Assembly: GCF_900119315.1 (NCBI RefSeq)
Contig: NZ_LT827010.1
Span: 7,496,001-7,560,000 of the forward strand
Direction: 5' to 3'
DNA: 64,000 bases
DNA from: Actinoplanes sp. SE50/110
GTDB lineage: Bacteria; Actinomycetota; Actinomycetes; Mycobacteriales; Micromonosporaceae
Of the stretch, positions 32,870 to 40,043 are shown in pieces (within the stretch, counting starts at the first letter, position 1; every line of letters starts with the position of its first letter). The notes beneath the pieces are model-generated. The model was not told the origin of the DNA, made no database searches, and saw only the letters and a list, made by a program, of their open reading frames with translations. Made by a program: the position numbers and the translations under genes.

Positions 32870-33757
32870 TCAGCCCTTGACGCTGCCCGCGGTCAGACCG
32901 GACATGATGTTGCGCTGGAAGATCAGGAAAATGATCACGGTCGGGACGGCGGCGATCACCGAGGCGGCGATCACCTCGTTGACCGACGAGCCACCGGAGA
33001 AGGCCACGATGCCCACGCTCACGGTCCGGGTCGACGGGTCCGGCATGACCAGCTTCGGCCAGAGGAAATCCTTCCAGACGTAGGTCACCGAGAAGATCGA
33101 GACGACGCCGAGGATCGGGCGGGAGATGGGCAGGATGATCGACCAGAGCGTGCGCAACGGGCCGGCGCCGTCCACCTGGGCGGCCGCCATCAGGTCCTCC
33201 GGGATGGAGTCGAAGAACCGCTTCAACAGGAAGATGTTGAACGCGTTGGCCACCAGCGGCAGCCAGATCGCCAGCGGCTGGTTGATCAGGCTGGTGTGCA
33301 CGAACGGCAGGTCGATCACGGTCACGTACTGCGGGACGATCAGCACGATCACCGGGATCATCAGGGTGGCCAGCATCGCGCCGAGCACCACGTTGCCCAG
33401 CACCGGGCGCAGTTTCGACAGCGAGTACGCCGCCGCGGTGTCGAAGACCAGCTGGAACAGCACCGCGCCGATCGCGTAGTAGAACGTGTTGAACAGCAGC
33501 TTGCCGAGGTTCAGGTTCTGCCACGCGTTGGTGTAGTTGCTGGCGTCCGGGTGCCGCGGCCAGAGGGTCGGCGGGGTCTGCGCGACCTCCTGACCGGTCT
33601 TGAGCGCGCCGGTCACCATCCAGTACAGCGGGCCGATGAAGACCAGGGTGAACGCCAGGACGACCAGGCCGAGCAGCGTCCAGTAGACGTACCTGCCCCT
33701 GCCCCGCCGCAGCTGCGCCTGCGAGACGAGCGTCCGGGTGCCGGAATCTTGAGACAT
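32870..33757 (-). CDS. Sugar ABC transporter permease (MalG-like)
   Basis: A 295-residue inner-membrane permease with six predicted helices, e.g. YWTLLGLVVLAFTLVFIGPL, GAMLATLMIPVIVLIVPQYV and VIAASVIAAVPTVIIFLIFQ. The cytoplasmic EAA loop that docks on the ATPase reads EDLMAAAQVDGAGPLRTLW, followed by IILPISRPIL. It pairs with the MalF-like permease 12 bp upstream on the same strand. The start ATG at 33757 has a GAGGACGG site. No ATPase gene is in the locus, so a shared MsiK-type ATPase encoded elsewhere is expected, as known for actinobacterial sugar importers. Confidence 0.93.
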   Translation of the reverse strand: MSQDSGTRTLVSQAQLRRGRGRYVYWTLLGLVVLAFTLVFIGPLYWMVTGALKTGQEVAQTPPTLWPRHPDASNYTNAWQNLNLGKLLFNTFYYAIGAVLFQLVFDTAAAYSLSKLRPVLGNVVLGAMLATLMIPVIVLIVPQYVTVIDLPFVHTSLINQPLAIWLPLVANAFNIFLLKRFFDSIPEDLMAAAQVDGAGPLRTLWSIILPISRPILGVVSIFSVTYVWKDFLWPKLVMPDPSTRTVSVGIVAFSGGSSVNEVIAASVIAAVPTVIIFLIFQRNIMSGLTAGSVKG

Positions 33758-33769
33758 GCTGGTCCGTCC

Positions 33770-34717
33770 TCAGTCGTTCTTCGTGGTGAGCCGCAGGTAC
33801 ACACCCGAGAAGGCGGCCAGCGCCAGCAGGATGATCACCCCGAGTGCGGCGGCGCCGTTGAGGTCGTTCTGGTAGAAGCCGTGCTGATAGATCAGGTACG
33901 CCACGGTGGTCGCCGAGTCCTGCGTGCCGGCCCCGTTGGCCAGGATCAGCGGCTCGATGAACACCTGCATGGTGGCGACGATCTGGATCATCGCGAGCAG
34001 CCCGAGGATCAGCCTGGTCTGCGGGATCGTCACGTTCCAGATCCGGCGCCAGAGCCCGGCGCCGTCCAGCTCGGCCGCCTCGTACAGCTCGCCCGGGATG
34101 TTCTGCAGCGACGCCAGGTAGATGAGCACCGCGCTGCCCATGTTCATCCAGGTCGAGGCGATCACCATGGCCGGCATCGTGGCGCTCGGTGACTGCATCC
34201 ACTGCGAGGTGGGCAGGTGCAGGAACTTGAGGATCGCGTTGAACAGGCCGGCGTCACCCGGGTCGTACGCGTAGAACTTGAACAGGAACAACGCCGAGGC
34301 CGGCGGCAGCATGACCGGCAGATACACCAGGACCCGCAGATAGCCCTTGGCGTGCCGGAGCTCGTTGAGCAGGATCGCCACGAAGAACGGGACCGCGTAC
34401 CCGATGACCAGGGCCAGCACGGTGAAGTAGACGGTGTTGCGCCAGGCGGGCCAGAAGCTCGGGTCGGCGATGATCCGGGTGTAGTTGTCGAAGCCCACCC
34501 AGGTGGTCACGCCGCGCCTGGTCTTCTGGAAGCTCATGATGATCCCGCGGATCATCGGATACCAGGTGAAGAGGGCGAAGCAGAGGATCGCGCCGATCAG
34601 GAAGACGTACCCGGTGAGGTTGTCGCGGATCTTGCGGCTGCGCCGCGCGCCGGTCCGGGCCTGGACGACGCGGGCGGCCGGCTTGCCGGTCGTGCCCGGG
34701 GCGGTGATGGTCGCCAA
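33770..34717 (-). CDS. Sugar ABC transporter permease (MalF-like)
   Basis: A 315-residue inner-membrane permease: a basic N-tail, then YVFLIGAILCFALFTWYPMI, and further helices including VLVYLPVMLPPASALFLFKF and ALGVIILLALAAFSGVYLRL. The EAA loop is GELYEAAELDGAGLWRRIW followed by VTIPQTRLIL. It starts with TTG at 34717, eight bases after AGGAG. It lies between the binding-protein gene (67-bp gap) and the MalG-like gene (12-bp gap) and forms the membrane channel with the latter. Confidence 0.93.
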   Translation of the reverse strand: MATITAPGTTGKPAARVVQARTGARRSRKIRDNLTGYVFLIGAILCFALFTWYPMIRGIIMSFQKTRRGVTTWVGFDNYTRIIADPSFWPAWRNTVYFTVLALVIGYAVPFFVAILLNELRHAKGYLRVLVYLPVMLPPASALFLFKFYAYDPGDAGLFNAILKFLHLPTSQWMQSPSATMPAMVIASTWMNMGSAVLIYLASLQNIPGELYEAAELDGAGLWRRIWNVTIPQTRLILGLLAMIQIVATMQVFIEPLILANGAGTQDSATTVAYLIYQHGFYQNDLNGAAALGVIILLALAAFSGVYLRLTTKND

Positions 34718-34784
34718 CGGAAAACTCCTGCGATGAGTCGGAAGGGTGCGGGCCGGCCGGGACCGGCCCGCACTCCTCGCGGGA

Positions 34785-36164
34785 TCAGCTACCGGCGGCG
34801 AGCAGCTGGTCGACCTTCTGCTCGGCGGTCTTGAGCAGCTCGCCGGGGTCGGCGTTCGGGTTGGTCAGCACTCCGGACATCGCCGAGTCGAGCACCGCGT
34901 AGATCGCCTGGGCGTTGGTCGGCTCGCCCTTGATCGGGAGCTGCTGCGCCTCGAAGAGCGAGTAGATCGCCGGGTCGACGTTGGCGTTCGCCTTGCGCAG
35001 GTCGAACTCGGCCTTCGCGGTCGCGCTGTCCCTGGTGAACAGCAGCGGCTGGGGCAGGCCCACCGGGTAGTTCTGCGGCTTGGCCCGCGGATAGTCGAAC
35101 TGGCCCTTGCCGACCGTCAGCTTCTCGTAGGCGACCCACTTGAGGCCGGCCTTGATCTGCGCGTCGGTCAGGCCCTTCTTGAAGAAGTAGCCGTCGCCGC
35201 CACCGAGGGTGGCCTTGGCCAGGCCGTCCTGGCCGGGGAGCGGAGCGACCGCCCAGTCCGAGTACCTGCCCTTGAACTGGGAGACGATCTGCTGGGTGGT
35301 GTCCGGCGCGCCGATGAACATGCCGACTTTGCCGGCCGCGGCGTTGGTCAGCAGGTCGCCCCACTGCAGCAGCTGGCGCGAGCCCATGCTGTTGTCGGCG
35401 TAGCGCATGTCCTTGAGGTTCTGCAGGACCTGCTTGCCCATCGCGTTGTTGAAGTCGGCCTTCTTGTGGTCGGCCGTCAGGATCTGGCCGCCCTGCGAGT
35501 ACAGCTCGGCGGTGAAGTGCCAGCCACCGGTGTTGCCGGCGCTGTAGTCGGCGTACCCGGCGACCGCCGGGTCGGCGGTGACGATCTTCTTGGCCGCGGC
35601 GCGGACCTCGGCCCAGGTCTTCGGCGGGTTCGCCGGGTCCAGTCCGGCCTTCTTGAACAGCACCGTGTTGTAGACCAGGCCCATCGAGTAGTTCTTGATC
35701 GGCAGCGCGTAGGTCTTGCCGCCGTCGGTGAACACCTGCTTGAGCGCCGGGTCGACGTCCTTCCAGGTGGGGACGTTCTCGTCGGTCAGGTACGGGGTGA
35801 TGTCCATCGCCTGGCCGGAGTCGAGCACCTGCTGCAGGTCGGTCATGTAGCCGTAGAAGACGTCGGTGGTGGTGCCACCGGCCAGCCGGGCGGTGAAGTC
35901 CGGCGGGTTGTTGCACTGGGTGCCGACGCTCACGCTCTTGATCGTGATGTTCGGGTTCGCCTTCTCGAAGGCGGCGACGTCGGCGTTCCAGTTGGCGACC
36001 AGCTCCTTCTCGGTGCCGACCGGCATGCAGTCCACCGTGATGGTCGTCTTGCCGTCGGCGCTGGTGCTCTCGTCGTCGCTCTTCGTGGAGCACGCCGCGA
36101 GGCTGAGTCCCAGGCCGGCCGCGAGCGCGAACGCCACGGCCTTCCGGTACTGCGGTGCGGACAT
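34785..36164 (-). CDS. Extracellular solute-binding lipoprotein (sugar)
   Basis: A 459-residue family-1 solute-binding protein. The N-terminus KAVAFALAAGLGLSLAACST is a lipoprotein signal with lipobox LAAC, so the mature protein is anchored outside the membrane. The body has ELVANWNADVAAFEKANPNI and YALPIKNYSMGLVYNTVLFKKAG, typical of oligosaccharide binders. ATG 36164 is chosen because it gives this signal peptide and has AAGGGA before it. It is the first gene of the minus-strand importer operon; an operator-like motif lies about 140 bp upstream. Likely ligand: alpha-linked gluco-oligosaccharides, by context. Confidence 0.93.
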   Translation of the reverse strand: MSAPQYRKAVAFALAAGLGLSLAACSTKSDDESTSADGKTTITVDCMPVGTEKELVANWNADVAAFEKANPNITIKSVSVGTQCNNPPDFTARLAGGTTTDVFYGYMTDLQQVLDSGQAMDITPYLTDENVPTWKDVDPALKQVFTDGGKTYALPIKNYSMGLVYNTVLFKKAGLDPANPPKTWAEVRAAAKKIVTADPAVAGYADYSAGNTGGWHFTAELYSQGGQILTADHKKADFNNAMGKQVLQNLKDMRYADNSMGSRQLLQWGDLLTNAAAGKVGMFIGAPDTTQQIVSQFKGRYSDWAVAPLPGQDGLAKATLGGGDGYFFKKGLTDAQIKAGLKWVAYEKLTVGKGQFDYPRAKPQNYPVGLPQPLLFTRDSATAKAEFDLRKANANVDPAIYSLFEAQQLPIKGEPTNAQAIYAVLDSAMSGVLTNPNADPGELLKTAEQKVDQLLAAGS

Positions 36165-36303
36165 CTGTCCATCCCTTCGGGAACGGTTATCCATGGCGTT
36201 CGCTGATCTGCGAGTGATCGATGCTGATGAGCCACAGGGCCGCAGCACTGTGAGTGGAGTCACCGTAGCGAGGCCAACTGATTTCCGCAAGGTTTCGATT
36301 TTG

Positions 36304-36314
36304 TCTTGCAAAGA
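36304..36314 (-). promoter_or_regulatory. Putative LacI operator upstream of the binding-protein gene
   Basis: TCTTGCAAAGA lies 140 bp before the start of the binding-protein gene, within the 313-bp gene-free stretch 36165-36477. Its TTGCAAA core recurs upstream of the LacI gene (37495-37502, TTTGCAAA, a perfect palindrome). LacI-family regulators commonly bind such CG- or GC-centred palindromes. The rest of the stretch holds the binding-protein leader and the LacI terminator. Confidence 0.5.
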
Positions 36315-36399
36315 CACGACTTTGGAACGACAGATATAGACAGCAGGCGGCCTGGGGCCGGTATGTCAGCTTTGCGGGCAACTATCGGGACAAAAAGAA

Positions 36400-36430
36400 G
36401 GCTGCCGATCGCAAGACGCGATCGGCAGCC
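36400..36430 (-). terminator. Rho-independent terminator of the LacI gene
   Basis: GGCTGCCGATCGC at 36400-36412, loop AAGAC, and GCGATCGGCAGCC at 36418-36430 form a perfect 13-bp stem. In the minus direction it is followed at once by CTTCTTTTTG, giving a U-rich tail. It begins 47 bases past the LacI stop, so it separates the regulator transcript from the importer operon. Confidence 0.88.
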
Positions 36431-36477
36431 GTTCCGGGGTTGCGTTCAGTTGTCGATTCCTGCAGCGCCCACCGGGC

Positions 36478-37473
36478 TCACCGCGGAGCCGGGCCGGTCG
36501 ACCCGCGCACCACCAGCTCCGGCTCGAAGAGCAGCTCGTCGCGCACCACCCGGGCCTCCTCGATCTGCGTGACCAGCAGGTCGACGGCGGACTGGCCCAT
36601 CGTCTCGATCGGCTGACGCACCGTGGTCAGCGGCGGATCGGTGCAGGTCATGAACGCCGAGTCGTCGAAGCCGACCACCGACACGTCAGCCGGCACGGCA
36701 TGCCCCAGCCGGCGCGCCGCCCGGATCGTGCCCAGCGCCATCACGTCGCTGGCGCAGATGATCCCGGTCGCGCCGCGCTCGATCAGCTTGGCCGCGGCGA
36801 CCCGGGCGCCCTCCATCGAGAAGCTGGAGCGCTCCACCCACTTGTCGTCGGTCCAGCCGGCCACCTGGATCATCGAGGTCAGCTTGCGGCGCGACGGGAT
36901 GTGCCCCTCGGGGCCGAGGACCATGCCGATCCGCTCGTGGCCCAGCGACCGCAGATGCCCGAAGGCCTGCTCGACCGCCACCGCGTCGTCCGTCGACACC
37001 CGGGGGAAGCCCAGCTCGTCGACGCCCGCGTTGACCAGCACCACCGGCAGGCCGCGGTCGGTCAGCCGGCGGTAGTGCTCGTGTGAGGCGTCGGCCAGCG
37101 CGTAGGAGCCGCCCGCGAAGATCACGCCGGAGACCTGATGGTCGAGCAGCATCTCGACATAGTCGGACTCGGGGACGCCGCCGATCGTGCGGGCGCACAG
37201 CGCCGGGGTGAAGCCGCGCTGGGCCAGCGAGGCGGTCACCACCTCGGCGAGCGCCGGGAAGATCGGGTTCTGCAGCTCGGGGAGGACCAGGCCGACCAGG
37301 CGGGCCCGCTCCCCCCGCAGCTTGGTGGGTCGCTCGTAGCCCAGCACATCGAGGGCGGTCAGGACCGACGCCCGGGTGGCCTCGGAGACGCCGTCGCGCC
37401 CGTTGAGCACCCGGCTGACGGTCGCCTCACTGACCCCGGCCTTCTTCGCCACCTCGGCAAGACGTTTGGTCAC
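36478..37473 (-). CDS. LacI-family transcriptional regulator
   Basis: A 331-residue repressor. The N-terminal HTH and hinge read RLAEVAKKAGVSEATVSRVL then NGRDGVSEATRASVLTALD; the periplasmic-binding-like effector domain follows (RLVGLVLPELQNPIFPALAE; GIICASDVMALGTIRAARRL; VSVVGFDDSAFMTCTDPPLT; VRQPIETMGQ). It starts with GTG at 37473. It is adjacent to the sugar importer and glucanase genes and presumably represses them until an alpha-gluco-oligosaccharide binds. A TTTGCAAA palindrome 22 bp before its start suggests autoregulation. Confidence 0.93.
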   Translation of the reverse strand: MTKRLAEVAKKAGVSEATVSRVLNGRDGVSEATRASVLTALDVLGYERPTKLRGERARLVGLVLPELQNPIFPALAEVVTASLAQRGFTPALCARTIGGVPESDYVEMLLDHQVSGVIFAGGSYALADASHEHYRRLTDRGLPVVLVNAGVDELGFPRVSTDDAVAVEQAFGHLRSLGHERIGMVLGPEGHIPSRRKLTSMIQVAGWTDDKWVERSSFSMEGARVAAAKLIERGATGIICASDVMALGTIRAARRLGHAVPADVSVVGFDDSAFMTCTDPPLTTVRQPIETMGQSAVDLLVTQIEEARVVRDELLFEPELVVRGSTGPAPR

Positions 37474-37494
37474 GACGGAATCCTACGTCAAACC

Positions 37495-37534
37495 TTTGCA
37501 AAAACTGAACCTACTTTTGCGGCCAGCGCAGAAA
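37495..37534 (-). promoter_or_regulatory. Putative autoregulatory operators of the LacI gene
   Basis: In the 88-bp gap upstream of the LacI gene, TTTGCAAA (37495-37502) is a perfect palindrome, and TTTTGCG at 37515-37521 pairs imperfectly with CGCAGAAA at 37527-37534. Both share the TTTGC word with the motif before the binding-protein gene. Confidence 0.5.
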
Positions 37535-37561
37535 TCGATGACAGTGCTTGCGGCTCGCTGA

Positions 37562-38758
37562 TCAGGATCCGACCGCCAGCCGTGACGCACGCCGCCACGC
37601 CACCGCGGTCAGCACCCCGAGCGCCACTCCGGTGAGCAGGTCGACGAGCACCACCCCGGACGCCGTCACCAGATACGCCGGCAGCTCCCGGTGCCGGGCG
37701 TGGGTGCGGATCTGCGCCGGATCGATCAGCCGGACCCCGACCACGATCAGTACCGCGGCCAGCACCGCCATCGGGATGGTCTCCAGCAGCGCCGCGCAGA
37801 ACAGCACGAAGACTGCGATCCACACCCCGTGCAGGATCGCCGACGCCCGGCTGCGCGCGCCCGCCGCCACGTTGGTCGAGCTGCGCACGATCACCCCGGT
37901 CACCGGCAGGCCGCCGAGCAGTCCGGAGAGCGTGTTCGCCGCACCCTGGGCGACGAGTTCCCGGTTGAGCCGGGCGCGCGGCCCGTCGTGCATCCGGTCG
38001 ACCGCGACCGCGGACAGCAGCGACTCGACGCTGGCGACCAGCGCGATGGTGAGCACCGCGACGGTGATCCGGCGCAGCGGCGCGTCCGGCCAGATCGGCG
38101 TGATCAGCTCGGCGAGCGGTTCCTCGGGCAGGTCGACCCGGACCACGCCGGCGCCCAGCACCCAGGCCAGCGCGGTCACCGCGGCGACCGCCACCAGCGC
38201 GGCGGGTAACACGGTGATCTTCACGAAGCGCGGCCAGAGCAGCAGCACCGCGATGGTGAGCAGACCCAGCAGGGTGGCCGGGGCGTGGTGGATGGCGACC
38301 TGGCCGGGGAGCTGCCGCAGGTTGTCCCAGGCGTTGCTGTGCGGCGCGCCGCCGAGCAGCACGTGGATCTGGCTGAGCGTGATGACCAGGCCGATGCCGG
38401 CCAGCATGCCGTGCACGACGGCGGGTGACAGGGCGAGGGCGGCACGGCCCAGCCGGGAGATCCCGAGCAGGATCTGGACCAGGCCGGCGGCCGCCACGAT
38501 CGCCGCGGTGCCGGCGAAGCCGAATTCGGCGACCGCGCCGGCCACGATCACGGTGAGGCCCGCGGCCGGGCCACTGACCTGGAGCGGGGCGCCGCCGAGG
38601 GCACCCGCGACGATGCCGCCGACGACCGCGGCGACCAGGCCCGCGAGCAGCGGGGCGCCGGACGCCGCGGCGATGCCGAGCGAGAGTGGGATGGCGATCA
38701 GGAAGACGACGACGGACGCCGGCAGGTCCCGGCGCAGCAACTGCGTCAGTACGGACAT
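37562..38758 (-). CDS. SulP-family anion transporter without STAS domain
   Basis: A 398-residue polytopic membrane protein. The SulP signature appears as LPASVVVFLIAIPLSLGIAA, then GGAPLQVSGPAAGLTVIVAG, and later ALVASVESLLSAVAVDRMHD and ANTLSGLLGGLPVTGVIVRS. The C-terminal STAS domain found in many sulfate or bicarbonate SulP carriers is absent; the protein ends shortly after the last membrane helix. Substrate may be sulfate, bicarbonate or another anion. The ATG at 38758 sits inside a perfect hairpin and has no ribosome-binding site at normal distance, so it may be leaderless or translationally controlled. Confidence 0.9.
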   Translation of the reverse strand: MSVLTQLLRRDLPASVVVFLIAIPLSLGIAAASGAPLLAGLVAAVVGGIVAGALGGAPLQVSGPAAGLTVIVAGAVAEFGFAGTAAIVAAAGLVQILLGISRLGRAALALSPAVVHGMLAGIGLVITLSQIHVLLGGAPHSNAWDNLRQLPGQVAIHHAPATLLGLLTIAVLLLWPRFVKITVLPAALVAVAAVTALAWVLGAGVVRVDLPEEPLAELITPIWPDAPLRRITVAVLTIALVASVESLLSAVAVDRMHDGPRARLNRELVAQGAANTLSGLLGGLPVTGVIVRSSTNVAAGARSRASAILHGVWIAVFVLFCAALLETIPMAVLAAVLIVVGVRLIDPAQIRTHARHRELPAYLVTASGVVLVDLLTGVALGVLTAVAWRRASRLAVGS

Positions 38759-38781
38759 TAGGTAAAAATACCTAATGTCCG
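38752..38781 (-). promoter_or_regulatory. Perfect 13-bp-arm palindrome over the SulP start codon
   Basis: CGGACATTAGGTA (38752-38764), AAAA, TACCTAATGTCCG (38769-38781): 26 of 26 arm bases pair. The SulP ATG lies in one arm. It could be an mRNA hairpin that hides the start, or a DNA operator. The core TTAGGT...ACCTAA resembles the half-sites of DtxR/IdeR/MntR-type metal regulators but is 18 rather than 19 bp. It also lies 13 bases past the stop of the upstream epimerase-like gene. Confidence 0.8.
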
Positions 38782-38793
38782 ATAAGTCGAGGG

Positions 38794-39864
38794 TCAGGCT
38801 TTCCAGACGTCCCGGTTCGACTCGTACATGTCCCGCAGGATCATCGGGACGTCGTACGTCACCTTCCAGTCCGGGTAGTGCTCCTCGAACCGTGCGGTGC
38901 TGCTGACCCACCACTGGTGGTCGCCGACCCGGTTCTCCGGCACGTACTCGGTGTCGGCCGGCAGCCCGGCGATCTCCGAGGCCAGCGCGAACGCCTCCAG
39001 CACGCTGCAGTTCGAGGTGCGCCCGCCGCCCATGTTGTAGATCTCGGCGACCCGCGGCGCCCGGTGGAACGCCTCGAACGCGGACACCAGGTCGTGCGAG
39101 TGGATCGCGTCGCGCACCTGCTTGCCCTTGTAGCCGAAGATCCGGTATTTCCGCTGCTCCATCACGCAGCGCATGACGAACGCGAGGAAGCCGTGCAGCT
39201 CGGCGGCCGAGTGGCCGGGCCCGGTCAGCGTGCCGCCCCGGAAGACCGCGGTCGGCATGTCGAAGTACCGCCCGTACTCCTGGACCATCACGTCGGCGGC
39301 CACCTTGCTGGCGCCGAAGATCGAGTGCAGGCTGTTGTCGATCGTCATCGTCTCGTCGATGCCCTGGAACCACTTGTGGTCCTCGGGCAGCTCCCACCGG
39401 GTGTCCAGCTCCACCAGCGGCAGCGAGTTGGGCGTGTCGCCGTACACCTTGTTGGTCGAGGTGAAGATGAATGGCGCGTCGATCGCGTGCCGGCGGGCCG
39501 CCTCCAGCATGTTGAGCGTGCCGACCGCGTTCACGTCGAAGTCGGTGAACGGCTCGCGGGCCGCCCAGTCGTGGCTCGGCTGGGCCGCGGCGTGGATCAC
39601 CAGGCCGATGCTCCGGCCGTACTCCGCGAAGATCTTACCGAGCCCCTCACGGTCGCGGATGTCCAGCGAGTAGTGGGTGTAGCGCGGGCCGATCTCGGTG
39701 GTCAGCCGCTCCAGGTTCCACTTGGTGGACCCGTCGGCGCCGAAGAAGTAACCGCGCATGTCGTTGTCGATGCCGACCACGTCCATGCCCAGACCGGCGA
39801 AGTGACGGACCGACTCGGAACCGATCAGACCGGCCGACCCGGTGATGACGACGACGTTGCCCAT
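38794..39864 (-). CDS. CDP-paratose 2-epimerase-like SDR protein
   Basis: A 356-residue extended short-chain dehydrogenase/epimerase. The NAD motif is [19 protein letters not shown]; substrate-side blocks include [20 protein letters not shown] and [13 protein letters not shown]. It is most like CDP-paratose/tyvelose 2-epimerases. The catalytic YxxxK is FGASK here (F183, K187), so the usual Tyr is missing. The ATG at 39864 has GGAGG before it. It is upstream of the SulP gene by 35 bp on the same strand and divergent from the ligase fusion. Confidence 0.85.
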   Translation of the reverse strand: MGNVVVITGSAGLIGSESVRHFAGLGMDVVGIDNDMRGYFFGADGSTKWNLERLTTEIGPRYTHYSLDIRDREGLGKIFAEYGRSIGLVIHAAAQPSHDWAAREPFTDFDVNAVGTLNMLEAARRHAIDAPFIFTSTNKVYGDTPNSLPLVELDTRWELPEDHKWFQGIDETMTIDNSLHSIFGASKVAADVMVQEYGRYFDMPTAVFRGGTLTGPGHSAAELHGFLAFVMRCVMEQRKYRIFGYKGKQVRDAIHSHDLVSAFEAFHRAPRVAEIYNMGGGRTSNCSVLEAFALASEIAGLPADTEYVPENRVGDHQWWVSSTARFEEHYPDWKVTYDVPMILRDMYESNRDVWKA

Positions 39865-40043
39865 CAGGACCTCCGCTGGGGTGTGGATGCCGACGCCCGA
39901 GGTTACCGGTAGCGACGAAACCCACTGCCCACCGGTCGGGGGAAGTGATCACGATGCTTGGCGACGACCGGAAATGGGCACGTGACACATCTGCCACACC
40001 CGATCGGAACGCTGAGCGGACTTCCGAACTGAAGGCGGTAGCA

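Noticed and set aside
36400-36430. Hairpin considered as an operator for the importer operon
   Set aside because: It is followed by a U-rich run in the minus direction just after the LacI stop, which fits a terminator better.
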